DNA of 64,000 bases from Chryseotalea sp. WA131a. GTDB lineage: Bacteria > Bacteroidota > Bacteroidia > Cytophagales > Cyclobacteriaceae. The DNA is taken from positions 3,100,001 to 3,164,000 of the forward strand of contig CP073016.1 of the NCBI GenBank assembly GCA_025370075.1. Reading direction: 5' to 3'. Positions 41,946 through 50,195 of the stretch are shown here, in pieces. The position numbers were made by a program, and so were the translations under genes. The notes beneath the pieces are model-generated. The model was not told the DNA's origin. It did not search any database and saw only the letters and a program-made list of their open reading frames with translations. How positions within the stretch are numbered: the first letter of the stretch is position 1; the number at the start of each line of letters is the position of its first letter.

Positions 41946-43127
41946 ATGAAAAAATCTCCTCTCTTCGTACTCTTTATTACCATCTTTATCGACATGCTCG
42001 GGTTTGGCATCATCATACCCATCTTACCGATTTTCAGTAAGGAATTGGGTGCAGCCGATTATCAAGTAGGGCTGATTGCCATGATATTTCCCATCATGAA
42101 TTTTTTGTTTGCTCCCCTGTGGGGAACACTCAGCGATCGACATGGCCGCAGGCCGATTATGCTCATCAGTATTTTTATTACGTCCATTGCCTATTTTGTT
42201 TTTTCGCAAGTAACCGTGCTTTGGATTCTGTTTTTTTCAAGATTGCTTTCAGGAGTTGGCTCGGCAAACATTTCAGTTGCACAAGCTTACATCACAGATG
42301 TTACTTCGCCCGCAGAAAGAACAAAGTCGTTGGGGTTTTTAGGAGCCGCCTTTGGCATTGGCTTTATCATGGGGCCGCCATTGGGCGGGTGGCTCAAAAG
42401 TATTTCCACTTCGGGCACGGTGGATTGGGTAGGCTATGTAGCGTGCGGCATGTGTGTGGTAAATTTAGTGATGGCCTATTTTTTGTTGCCCGAGTCGTTG
42501 AAGGAAAAGAAAATAAATGTGCCCTTCAATTTTAAAGTAGTAACCGGCATCATCACCGAATTGAAGAAGCCAATGGTGGGGCAATTGCTGTGGATAAATT
42601 TTATTTTCATCACGGCCTTTATGCTCATGCAGATTTCGTGTTCACTGATGTGGAAGGAAATCACACTTTTGGATGAAAAGCAAATCGGTTACGTGTTTGC
42701 ATTTATTGGCGTGGCCACCGCGGTGGTGCAAGGGCTGCTGGTGGGCAGAATGGTGAAGGCATTTGGCGAAACAAAGATGTTGACCTATGGAATCATATTC
42801 ATGGCGGTAGGGCTTGCAATTTTACCCCTTACAGGGAAAACGCTTTTTGTACCTGTTCAATTCATAGGGTTGGCATTGATTGCATTGGCCAATGGTTGTT
42901 TAACCCCTAGCATCACATCGTTGCTTTCAAAATTTGCCAATCAAAATGAAGTGGGTCATGTGCTGGGTGTGAGCCAATCGTTTGGGTCGGTGGCCCGCGC
43001 GGTGGGGATGGGACTCAGTGGATTTTTATACAGTGTTCAATTTGCAGTGCCGTTTGTGGTGGGGGTGGTGTTGATGCTCACATGCTTTGTTTTTACAAAA
43101 AAATTGAAGCGTGAGACGGTTGGGTAA
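41946..43127 (+). CDS. MFS transporter, TetA/Tcr-like drug:proton antiporter subfamily
   Basis: A 393-residue inner-membrane protein with twelve predicted helices. Motif A, WGTLSDRHGRRPIML, lies in the loop between helices 2 and 3. Motif C-like G/P text (LGAAFGIGFIMGPPLGGW) in helix 5 marks antiporters. It is in the TCR/Tet group of the DHA1 family, which exports tetracyclines and other drugs; resistance cannot be claimed from sequence alone. It is monocistronic. The 288 nt that follow contain no gene that I can support. Confidence 0.87.
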   Translation: MKKSPLFVLFITIFIDMLGFGIIIPILPIFSKELGAADYQVGLIAMIFPIMNFLFAPLWGTLSDRHGRRPIMLISIFITSIAYFVFSQVTVLWILFFSRLLSGVGSANISVAQAYITDVTSPAERTKSLGFLGAAFGIGFIMGPPLGGWLKSISTSGTVDWVGYVACGMCVVNLVMAYFLLPESLKEKKINVPFNFKVVTGIITELKKPMVGQLLWINFIFITAFMLMQISCSLMWKEITLLDEKQIGYVFAFIGVATAVVQGLLVGRMVKAFGETKMLTYGIIFMAVGLAILPLTGKTLFVPVQFIGLALIALANGCLTPSITSLLSKFANQNEVGHVLGVSQSFGSVARAVGMGLSGFLYSVQFAVPFVVGVVLMLTCFVFTKKLKRETVG

Positions 43128-43415
43128 TCCGTACACCGTAAAACCACTGAGCTTGTAAACAAGTTGATTAAGAGCAGAATTATTTATACGCTCCACTTCG
43201 ATTAAGGCCCCCATCAATCACACCACTCCGTAGTCAATCGACTGTCGCTCAATTCCAGAGCGCGTGACCATTCTAAGCAAAAAGACTTTGCTGTATAATG
43301 ATGCCGCCAGTAGTCCTTTTGTTCTATTTTTTAGCAAACCCCATCAGAAAGTGTATACTGTGCGAAACCTGTTTAAAAGACAATCGTTCGACTCAAAAAA
43401 ATTAAAACACAGCGT

Positions 43416-44549
43416 ATGAAAAAAATTATCACAACCATCGCTTTTGCCAGCCTCTTCGCAGCGTGCAAAGAGAGCGAGACGATAACTCCACAGCTGCCCA
43501 CTCCACAGCAGCCTTCAACAGCAGTAGCAGCATTTCAAACGGCATCAGCAAATTTGAAAGAAGGCGATCCCATTCAATTGAACGTGGCCATACCGTTGTC
43601 AAAAGCAGCACCTGTGGACGGAACACTCACAGTTAAAGTAACCGCTACCAATAGCGAACACGGTGTTGATTTTGTGACGTCACCTGCGGCCGTCAACCAA
43701 GAGATTTTATTGCCTGTTTTAAAGGGGGCTACGTCTATTGGTTTTAGTATTCAACCCGTTCAGAACAAAGTTGTAAATTATGAACGCTCTATTCAGTTTA
43801 CACTTGATCGTGCTTCTGGTGGAGTTTCCGTTACTGCGAATAACTCTTACACCTTGCTAATTCAAGACGATGATTTAATAGGCAAGTTAAAGAAGTACGA
43901 AACCGTTTCCAGTAATTGGCGCATGTCGCGCGAGTTTACGTATGTTGATCAGGGGCTTGTAAAAGGAATCAACTGGACATCGTACACGCCATTCCCGGTC
44001 ACAGGCTCCTACACATACAAACACGAAAATGGGAGGGTAACGTCAAAGACCGATCAAGCAGGTTTTGTAACGCGCTATTTTTGGGCAGGCAATCGAGTGG
44101 TGAAAAGTGAGAAGTATGCATCTCAAAACTTGGTGCAACGCATTGAGTATGGCTATGATGATGCCGGCAATGTGGGTGAAATGGTGTACTACGATCGCCA
44201 ACCTGACGGAACGATGCAACGATCAATAGTGTTTATTTTCCTATACTACAATGACGGTAATGTTTATAAGAAAATGACCTATCATGTACAGGAAGATCAG
44301 GAGTTAGTGCTTTCGTCAACACAGACTTTTGAAAACTATCTAATGAAACCGCACCCGGTTCCAATGGTAGAAACACTTCCGCACCTTAACGCACAACCTA
44401 ATTTACCCCAATCGTATCGCTACGAAATTCAGGATACAGCAGTAGAGTATCAAATGCAATATCGGTTCCGGGAAGATGGCTTGCTGGTGCAGCGAACGGT
44501 TGCAGACGGCAAGGGAACCACCGAGACAACCAATTATACGTATCACTAG
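43416..44549 (+). CDS. Lipoprotein with Calx-beta-like domain
   Basis: A 377-residue lipoprotein. The lipobox is in IAFASLFAACKE (Cys17). A Pro/Gln/Thr linker precedes a Calx-beta-like sandwich at about 35-150 (ANLKEGDPIQLNVAI, DGTLTVKVTATNSEHGVDFV, YTLLIQDDD). The C-terminal half resembles YD-repeat-like beta strands (YKHENGRVTSKTDQ, RIEYGYDDAGNVGEMVYYD). It probably sits at the cell surface or outer membrane. No ligand is predictable. A strong terminator follows at 44571-44601. Confidence 0.7.
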   Translation: MKKIITTIAFASLFAACKESETITPQLPTPQQPSTAVAAFQTASANLKEGDPIQLNVAIPLSKAAPVDGTLTVKVTATNSEHGVDFVTSPAAVNQEILLPVLKGATSIGFSIQPVQNKVVNYERSIQFTLDRASGGVSVTANNSYTLLIQDDDLIGKLKKYETVSSNWRMSREFTYVDQGLVKGINWTSYTPFPVTGSYTYKHENGRVTSKTDQAGFVTRYFWAGNRVVKSEKYASQNLVQRIEYGYDDAGNVGEMVYYDRQPDGTMQRSIVFIFLYYNDGNVYKKMTYHVQEDQELVLSSTQTFENYLMKPHPVPMVETLPHLNAQPNLPQSYRYEIQDTAVEYQMQYRFREDGLLVQRTVADGKGTTETTNYTYH

Positions 44550-44570
44550 ATATTGATAGCCTGAAATGTA

Positions 44571-44601
44571 AAAACCTCGATGACCACACCATCGAGGTTT
44601 T
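44571..44601 (+). terminator. Intrinsic terminator after the Calx-beta lipoprotein gene
   Basis: AAAACCTCGATG (44571-44582) pairs with CATCGAGGTTTT (44590-44601), and GCTTTTTT follows. Part of it resembles the terminator at 46479-46500. Confidence 0.85.
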
Positions 44602-44610
44602 GCTTTTTTA

Positions 44611-44646
44611 TTGCAATCGGAGCAATTTCAACTTGCGCTCCGCAAG
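44611..44646 (+). repeat. 36-bp direct repeat, left copy
   Basis: The sequence TTGCAATCGGAGCAATTTCA then ACTTGCGCTCCGCAAG recurs at 46511-46546 with one mismatch (C/T). The spacing is exactly 1900 bp. CTTGCG and CGCAAG inside it form an inverted repeat. Each copy directly follows a CCTCGA...CGAGG terminator hairpin. The pair brackets the LuxR gene and the broken hydrolase. Confidence 0.75.
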
Positions 44647-44777
44647 TTTTCGTCCCGCGGAGAGCGTGGGCGACTTTGACGACTTCATCAACGTGGACTT
44701 GACTCGGCTTCTAGAGCAAAATTCCCGAGCATGTAAAATTGTGTTTATGCTTGCGCAAACCAATCGACACCAACGCT

Positions 44778-44840
44778 ATGGCAAAAGCCAAATTCCTCCC
44801 CAAGAAAAAATGCTATAAGGATGCCGCTATAGCTTACTAG
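44778..44840 (+). pseudogene. Possible truncated remnant of a small Lys/Cys-rich protein gene
   Basis: ATG 44778 opens MAKAKFLPKKKCYKD and stops at 44838. The start resembles small basic Bacteroidota proteins that continue with a second Cys cluster; here the frame breaks off where the convergent LuxR gene ends (44827). It would be a fragment cut at the boundary of the 1.9-kb patch. The resemblance is from memory only. Confidence 0.28.
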
Positions 44841-45618
44841 CCAACTCAGTGGCTTTGTGCACGTTCATCTTTTCAAAGATGTTTCTTTTATGGGCTTTTA
44901 CCGTGAAGGGAGAAATGAAAAGTTTGTTGGCTATTTCCTCACTTGAGTCTCCTTGGGCAATTAACCGCGCGATTTCAAGCTCTCTTTCGCTCAAATTTGA
45001 AATTGGATTATCTGCGGGGACAAAAACCTTTACAAATTCTTTATGACCACTCAGTTCATCATAAAATTCAGCTTTGAAAATGATTTTATTGTCTGTCTTT
45101 TGATCCGTTATGTCAGTGATCGTTCCTAGCCCAATCAAAGGATAGCCTGTTTCTCTATCAGGAATTACACAAAATTGACTGAGATATTTACCGTAAGTGC
45201 CATCCCCGCGCATGGCCCTGTAGTTATTGGTATACCTTACTTTATCACGAAGTGAGATTGGAATATCCTTTGCTATTACTTCAGCCCAGTGGAAGCAATC
45301 TTCCGTTAAGATTTTTCGGTCTGCCGGATGTATAATGCTGAAGGTATAATTCATTCCAAATTCTCTGAATTTCTGTTGAATCTCTTCTTCCGGAACACGA
45401 AACAGTTTTCCGAAAATATTCGGTGTCAAAAACTTAATCCCCAAATCCACATAACTAAAAATATAGTAAGCCATTGGATCAAGACCGTTGAAAGACTTTA
45501 CGACAGGATGCGTTTCTAGTAAGTTTTTCAGTAGACCTTCATGATACTCGGGCGGGCTAGCGAGCAGTTGATTGCTAAAGTGAAAAAGATTGGATGGAAT
45601 ATTATCGTTCGGCTTCAT
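44827..45618 (-). CDS. LuxR family transcriptional regulator with PAS-like sensor domain
   Basis: A 263-residue cytoplasmic regulator. Residues about 60-185 are PAS-like (FREFGMNYTFSIIHPADRKI, then YRAMRGDGTYGKYLSQFCV and LIGLGTITDITDQ), including the PAC-type tail. The C-terminus is a LuxR/GerE helix-turn-helix (NLSERELEIARLIAQGDSSE, EIANKLFISPFTVKAHKRNI). No receiver domain is present, so it is a one-component sensor rather than a phosphorelay regulator; the ligand is unknown. It lies alone inside the 1.9-kb patch bounded by the 36-bp repeats, beside a broken hydrolase gene, and no obvious target gene is adjacent. Confidence 0.88.
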   Translation of the reverse strand: MKPNDNIPSNLFHFSNQLLASPPEYHEGLLKNLLETHPVVKSFNGLDPMAYYIFSYVDLGIKFLTPNIFGKLFRVPEEEIQQKFREFGMNYTFSIIHPADRKILTEDCFHWAEVIAKDIPISLRDKVRYTNNYRAMRGDGTYGKYLSQFCVIPDRETGYPLIGLGTITDITDQKTDNKIIFKAEFYDELSGHKEFVKVFVPADNPISNLSERELEIARLIAQGDSSEEIANKLFISPFTVKAHKRNIFEKMNVHKATELASKL

Positions 45619-45626
45619 TCTATTTT

Positions 45627-45634
45627 CAAAAATA
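45627..45634 (-). promoter_or_regulatory. -7 promoter element of the LuxR regulator gene
   Basis: The minus strand reads TATTTTTG (exact TAnnTTTG), ending 8 nt before ATG 45618, so the leader is very short. No TTG at standard spacing was seen. Confidence 0.4.
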
Positions 45635-45667
45635 AAGAAATGATCAAAACAGTCTTTTTGTTCTATT

Positions 45668-46445
45668 GATTTTTATTTATTGGAATTAGCTTTTCTCAGG
45701 CATAGAAAAATACTCCTTTTGATTCAAGATGTTGATACGTTGGTGGAATATCTAAAAAGAAGATTTGAAGTAGACAAAATCTTTTTGGTAGGGCACTCTT
45801 GGGGAGCCAGACTTGGCTTATATTCTGTTCAGCGACATCCTGAAAACTATATCGCCTATGTTGGAGTTGGGCAAGAATTGGCAGCTTATGAAGGTGAGCT
45901 ACTTTCGTATCAATACACACTGGATAAAGCAAAAGAGCAGAATAACGTCAAAGCGATCAACGACTTGGAGGAGAGTGGACCACCTCAGTCGGGTGGTTTC
46001 AAGTAAGATGTATAAAAATGGTTTTTGGGGATTGGTTAAACAGAAAGATTGGCTTTTGAAATTGGGAGGAGAACGATATGGAAAAACTAAATATACAGAC
46101 TGGATTTTTTCAATATGGTTTTCAAGGGAGTACTCATTTTTCGACTTATTCAAGTACGGTAAAGCATCCGCGTTTTCGGCAGGAAACATCATTTACGACC
46201 CTGACTTCAATAATTTCGATTTTTTCAAACAAATACCCGAAGTAAAAATACCAGTGTTTTTTATCTCAGGAGCTTACGACTATAACACACCTTGGGAACT
46301 CGTGGAAAGATATACTAACGTGTTGATAGGACCCCAAAAGGAGTTTATTAAGTTTGAGAAGTCGGGGCACAGCCCTGTATTTAAAGAACCTGAAAAATTC
46401 AATAAAGAAGTTATCAGGATTTACAACTTAGTAAAAGACAAGTAA
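45668..46445 (+). pseudogene. Frameshifted and 5'-truncated alpha/beta hydrolase gene
   Basis: Two overlapping frames together encode a hydrolase. The first (45680-46006) contains VEYLKRRFEVDKIFLVGHSW then GARLGLYSVQRHPENY, with the nucleophile elbow GHSWG. It ends at a stop just after SGPPQSGGFK. From about 46007 another frame continues YKNGFWGLVKQKDWLLKLGG, ISGAYDYNTPWELVE (acid) and EKSGHSPVFKEPEKF (His) to TAA 46443-46445. A frameshift near 46000 thus splits the gene. About the first 100 residues, including the oxyanion HGGPG-type segment, are missing; only a decayed trace (FIYWN) is visible near 45670. Family: proline-iminopeptidase-like hydrolases. Not functional as read. Confidence 0.8.
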
Positions 46446-46478
46446 GCATCGCACAACATACGCGTAGAGGGTCCATTG

Positions 46479-46500
46479 AACCTCGATAGCCACCGAGGTT
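46479..46500 (+). terminator. Intrinsic terminator after the broken hydrolase
   Basis: AACCTCG (46479-46485) pairs with CGAGGTT (46494-46500), followed by TTATTTTTTTTT. It shares the CCTCGA/CGAGG core with the hairpin at 44571-44601. Confidence 0.75.
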
Positions 46501-46510
46501 TTATTTTTTT

Positions 46511-46546
46511 TTGCAATCGGAGCAATTTCAATTTGCGCTCCGCAAG
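46511..46546 (+). repeat. 36-bp direct repeat, right copy
   Basis: It matches 44611-44646 at 35 of 36 positions, 1900 bp apart, and also follows a CCTCGA...CGAGG hairpin. It ends where the palindromic operator of the His-rich gene begins. Confidence 0.75.
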
Positions 46547-46564
46547 GTATCTTAACTTGATACC
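46546..46564. promoter_or_regulatory. Palindrome overlapping the -33 element (possible metal-regulator operator)
   Basis: GGTATC (46546-46551) and GATACC (46559-46564) are perfect arms around TTAACTT. The right arm covers the TTG at 46557-46559 of the promoter, a position where bound repressor would block polymerase. A Fur/Zur-type regulator is a reasonable guess from the downstream genes; the sequence is not a known consensus. Confidence 0.45.
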
Positions 46565-46583
46565 ACAATATTTATTAGCTTTG
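46557..46583 (+). promoter_or_regulatory. Promoter of the His/Cys-rich gene (TTG, TAGCTTTG)
   Basis: TTG 46557-46559, a 16-nt spacer and an exact -7 element TAGCTTTG (46576-46583), 8 nt before ATG 46592. Confidence 0.55.
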
Positions 46584-46591
46584 CCACCTCA

Positions 46592-46996
46592 ATGACAAAG
46601 CGAATTAATCCCCGCATTCAGGAAGCACTTTTTCAACTGTGTGTGGGCATCGCCTTGTCGTTATATCTGTTGGGCTCTTTCCCAGACGAGTCCCTTCACG
46701 TACTAGTCCATTCAAAAGAAGTAACCGAACTTCACTCCGCAGAACATGAAAAAGATGCTTGCCATCAAACACTTTTTCATGGTCAAACAGAAAAGGGCTG
46801 TGCGCACAAAACGCACTTTTTCAATGCGCATAAATGTTTGTTCAGTCAGATTGCGCACCAATCGCCACATCTGCTTCAGGAAGTTGAAGGTAATCAACCA
46901 TCTGATTTCGCAATCGCAATCATCGGCTACAGCAATGATTGTGCTCTTCAATTTTTTGTAGATTTTTCTTCTGCGCGCGCACCTCCATTGGTTTAA
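46592..46996 (+). CDS. His/Cys-rich exported small protein, probable metal-uptake locus member
   Basis: A 134-residue protein with one N-terminal hydrophobic helix (LFQLCVGIALSLYLLGSF), acting as signal or anchor. The middle is unusually rich in His, with 11 between residues 35 and 95, plus Cys in ACHQTLFHGQTEKGCAHKTH and NAHKCLF. That arrangement suggests metal binding, most simply zinc. No named family is recognised. Genes of this style stand in front of TonB receptor plus small lipoprotein pairs in Bacteroidota, and the same order is seen here. Its promoter has an overlapping palindrome, consistent with metal-dependent repression. The metal is inferred, not shown. Confidence 0.65.
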   Translation: MTKRINPRIQEALFQLCVGIALSLYLLGSFPDESLHVLVHSKEVTELHSAEHEKDACHQTLFHGQTEKGCAHKTHFFNAHKCLFSQIAHQSPHLLQEVEGNQPSDFAIAIIGYSNDCALQFFVDFSSARAPPLV

Positions 46997-47094
46997 AAAA
47001 TCTAGTAGGCGTCAAACCAACAAAACCTTCCTAAAAGAAGTAATCAAACGCCTTATCTACTTTTTTTAAAATCAATTTCAAAAATTCCCCTTTC

Positions 47095-49500
47095 GTGCGA
47101 AAGCAACTGGCGCTTTTATACCTATTCATTTTTGGCTTAGCCGTTTTTGGCGATGCACAGCAGCCTTGCGTAGAAACCATTCGCGGCCGCGTGTTCGATG
47201 AAAATGATGGGCCGTTATTCAATGCATTTGTGAGCATTGACAACGAAAGCACTGTAACTAAAGCGGATGGCACGTTTTCAATTGTAATCTCCTGTGCCAA
47301 AGTTCATCAACTCAGCGTTCGATTTGTTGGCTACAAAACGATTACAGAAAGTGTAGTGGCCAATCGGGTAGTAGATATTCATTTAAAACCCGACCAACAA
47401 CAATTGGAGGAAGTGGTCATCGAGGCCATTGCTGAAAAAACAGAAACAGCTCAAAACTTTTCAGTTGTGAATGAAAAAATGTTGGAAGCGAGCGCTGGAA
47501 AATCGTTCGGAGAAATGCTGAAAGAAGTGCCGGGTGTTAACGCCATTCAAGCAGGGCCTGGAATTTTCAAGCCAGTCATCCATGGAGTGCATAGTCAGCG
47601 CGTGTTGATTTTGAACCATGGCATCCGCCACGAAGGGCAACAATGGGGCGCTGAACATGCTCCTGAGATTGACCCCTTCATTGCCAGCAACATTGTAGTG
47701 GTGAAAGATGCGAGTTCCATCAAGTATGGTACCGATGCCTTGGGCGGAGTGATCATCGTCAACCCACCCGATTTGCCCGTCACCAATAAGATGGGCGGGG
47801 CCATTCAAACGATCGCGCAAAGCAACGGGCGAATGGGAACAGTATCGGGAATGTTGGAAGGCGGTTTGAAAAAACTAAAGGGATTTGGGTGGCGGGCTCA
47901 AGGCACAGCCAAACGTGCCGGAGATTTTCATTCGCCTACGTATCAGCTTACCAACACGGGCGTAAGTGAATTGGATTTTTCTGCTGCAATGGGCTATCAA
48001 AATGAAAAACTAAAACTCGAGATTTTCTTCAGTCACTTTCAAACTGAAATTGGGATTTTGCGGGGTTCGGCTGTTGGCAGCATCAATGATTTGCTTGCAG
48101 CCATGGAGCGCGAGCCACCTTTGGGGACACAATCCTTTAGCTATTCTATTTCGGAACCACGTCAACAAGTGCAGCACAACTTGCTGAAGTTGAGTGCAGA
48201 GATAAAACAGAAATCTTCTGTGTGGCGGATGAAATATGGTCTTCAAAACAATGGTCGACAAGAATTTGATTTGCGAATCGGCAATCTTGCGAAGCGGCCT
48301 GTGATTGACTTAGATTTGACAACACAAACATTGGACATTGAACGCGAAAGTTTTTCGCAAAACAATACGTTCCATACAACGGTTGGAGTTTCTGTCATGG
48401 CGCAAAGCAACAACAACATTCCCGGCACACAACGAATACCTTTCATTCCCAATTATGATAATCTTTCAGGGGGAGCTTATGGAATTGTAAAGAAGGAGTG
48501 GGCCAATTTAATGTTGAATGCAGGTGTGCGCTACGACTATCGCTCCTATTCGGTTGCGGGTTTCGATTTTAAAAATGAGTTGTACACCAGCGATTTATTG
48601 TTCCACAATTTTAGCGGAACTGTTGGTGGCACCTATCAAATGAAGAATGGAAAAAGTTTTTCGTCTTCGTTTAGCAGTGCTTGGCGGCCACCTCATGTGG
48701 CAGAGTTGTATAGTTTGGGTACACACCAGAGCGCGGCAGCTATTGAATTCGGATTGTTGCTGAATGAAAAAACCAATGAAGTAACGTCTATTCAAAATGC
48801 CAATTTCAAAAATGAGCAGGCACTAAAATGGGTAAGCACCTATCGCGCAAAGCAGGGCAACATAAACTGGGAAGTAACCGGATATATGAACTACATTTTC
48901 AATTACATCTACTTGCAACCCAAGGGTGTTACACAGACCATTCGTGGAGTGTTCCCTTACTTTCGCTATACGCAAACAGACGCTTCTTTTTTGGGTGTTG
49001 ATGTTTCTGCTGAATGGTCACCTTCATCGCACTTCAAAATTTCGCCAAAAGCATCTTTGCTACAGGCCACGGATGAAACCAATAACGACTACTTGGTTTT
49101 TATTCCTGCCAATCGATATGAAAGCAGCTTTCGGTGGGATGCGCTGGAGCGAGTGAACCTAAATGGGTTTTTTGTGGAGGCAAAAGTAACCTTTACCGAT
49201 CGGCAGCATCGCGCACCACGCACCGTTACCGTTCGAGAAATAAACGAAGCCAATGAGAAAGGAGTCGATTTGTTTGCCAATGATAAGCGAAATTCTGATT
49301 TTATGGATGCGCCTGCTTCGTATTGGTTGGTGAATGCCTCTACAGGATTTTCACTGAGAAGTCAAAAGTTGAAATATGATTTTCGCCTTTCGGCTGATAA
49401 TTTTTTCAACACCGTATATCGCAACTACACCAATCGCTTGCGGTATTTTGCCAATGATCTTGGCAGCAATTTTTCTTTATTAATTAAATGCACATTTTAA
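47095..49500 (+). CDS. TonB-dependent receptor, probable zinc-type (ZnuD-like)
   Basis: An 801-residue outer-membrane receptor beginning at GTG 47095, with a signal peptide (ALLYLFIFGLAVFGDAQ). A carboxypeptidase-like domain follows (IRGRVFDENDGPLFNAFVSI) with a CVET cysteine at its start. The plug contains PVIHGVHSQRVLILNHGIRH then EGQQWGAEHAPEIDPFIASN and VVKDASSIKYGTDALGGVII, a pattern of the ZnuD/FecA-like metal receptors. The barrel ends in NFSLLIKCTF. It follows the His/Cys-rich gene by 98 nt and precedes the lipoprotein gene by 18 nt. Zinc as substrate is inferred from plug similarity and context; heme or cobalamin are less likely. Confidence 0.85.
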   Translation: MRKQLALLYLFIFGLAVFGDAQQPCVETIRGRVFDENDGPLFNAFVSIDNESTVTKADGTFSIVISCAKVHQLSVRFVGYKTITESVVANRVVDIHLKPDQQQLEEVVIEAIAEKTETAQNFSVVNEKMLEASAGKSFGEMLKEVPGVNAIQAGPGIFKPVIHGVHSQRVLILNHGIRHEGQQWGAEHAPEIDPFIASNIVVVKDASSIKYGTDALGGVIIVNPPDLPVTNKMGGAIQTIAQSNGRMGTVSGMLEGGLKKLKGFGWRAQGTAKRAGDFHSPTYQLTNTGVSELDFSAAMGYQNEKLKLEIFFSHFQTEIGILRGSAVGSINDLLAAMEREPPLGTQSFSYSISEPRQQVQHNLLKLSAEIKQKSSVWRMKYGLQNNGRQEFDLRIGNLAKRPVIDLDLTTQTLDIERESFSQNNTFHTTVGVSVMAQSNNNIPGTQRIPFIPNYDNLSGGAYGIVKKEWANLMLNAGVRYDYRSYSVAGFDFKNELYTSDLLFHNFSGTVGGTYQMKNGKSFSSSFSSAWRPPHVAELYSLGTHQSAAAIEFGLLLNEKTNEVTSIQNANFKNEQALKWVSTYRAKQGNINWEVTGYMNYIFNYIYLQPKGVTQTIRGVFPYFRYTQTDASFLGVDVSAEWSPSSHFKISPKASLLQATDETNNDYLVFIPANRYESSFRWDALERVNLNGFFVEAKVTFTDRQHRAPRTVTVREINEANEKGVDLFANDKRNSDFMDAPASYWLVNASTGFSLRSQKLKYDFRLSADNFFNTVYRNYTNRLRYFANDLGSNFSLLIKCTF

Positions 49501-49518
49501 TATCAAACTAAAATTTTT

Positions 49519-50151
49519 ATGAACAAATCTATTTTAAAATCAAGTGTATCTATTTTGTTATTAGCCATTTCGCTTTTCCTATCAAGCTGTAGCAAGGATG
49601 ATCCTAAAAAAGAAGATACCCCCGAACTGATTACCAAAGCTACATTAGTCTTTACCCCTAGCGATGGTTCTGCTGCAGTAACTGTTTCGGCTACCGATCC
49701 CGATGGAGAGGGCGTGAAGCCACTTGCAGTTGATGGCGCTATTAATTTAGCAAAAGGAAAAACCTATGTGATGACTATTGAATTGATCAATGGCCTTGCC
49801 AAACCAACTGATCCGGCTTACGATGTGTCGGAAGAAGTGAAAGAGGAAGGTGACGAACATCAATTTTATTTCGCGTGGACAAACAATATTTTCTCGAGCC
49901 CAAGCGGCAACGGCAACATCGATAATCCAAACGATGCAATGAACTATGTTGGTGGTACGGACTCGAAAGATAGCAATGGCAGAAATCTTGGCCTTACTAC
50001 TACTTGGGCTGCGTCTTCTGCCGCAGGAGCCGCGCTCTCTGGCACGTTCCGGCTTTTGCTAAAACATCAGCCAGGTTTAAAGTCCGCAACATCTGATTCG
50101 AATACAGGAGAAACAGATTTAGATTTGACATTTGATATTTCGGTGCAATAA
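49519..50151 (+). CDS. Lipoprotein of the type 1 periplasmic binding fold-like family
   Basis: A 210-residue lipoprotein with lipobox LFLSSCSKD (Cys24). It is beta-rich and contains DPDGEGVKPLAVDGAINLAK, YVMTIELINGLAKP and the acidic EEVKEEGDEHQFYF. In Bacteroidota this family (annotated type 1 periplasmic binding fold superfamily) commonly follows a TonB receptor, as here with an 18-nt gap. The acidic/His segment could bind the receptor's cargo. It is the last gene of the probable metal-uptake operon and is followed by a terminator at 50160-50184. Confidence 0.75.
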   Translation: MNKSILKSSVSILLLAISLFLSSCSKDDPKKEDTPELITKATLVFTPSDGSAAVTVSATDPDGEGVKPLAVDGAINLAKGKTYVMTIELINGLAKPTDPAYDVSEEVKEEGDEHQFYFAWTNNIFSSPSGNGNIDNPNDAMNYVGGTDSKDSNGRNLGLTTTWAASSAAGAALSGTFRLLLKHQPGLKSATSDSNTGETDLDLTFDISVQ

Positions 50152-50159
50152 GGTAAAAG

Positions 50160-50184
50160 AGGTAGCGGCAATCAGCCGCTACCT
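50160..50184 (+). terminator. Intrinsic terminator after the metal-uptake operon
   Basis: AGGTAGCGGC (50160-50169) pairs with GCCGCTACCT (50175-50184) over a 5-nt loop, then a T-rich tract. It also lies at the 3' side of the convergent methyltransferase gene. Confidence 0.8.
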
Positions 50185-50195
50185 TTAATCTTCTT

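Noticed and set aside
43128..43415. 288-nt gap after the MFS gene
   Set aside because: No frame, repeat or convincing hairpin beyond a weak CTTGT-AA-ACAAG palindrome at about 43152-43163.
44600..44818. A 72-codon plus-strand frame in the gap after the lipoprotein terminator
   Set aside because: It begins inside the 36-bp repeat and shows no protein-like pattern or homology that I recognise; the text looks like translated non-coding DNA.
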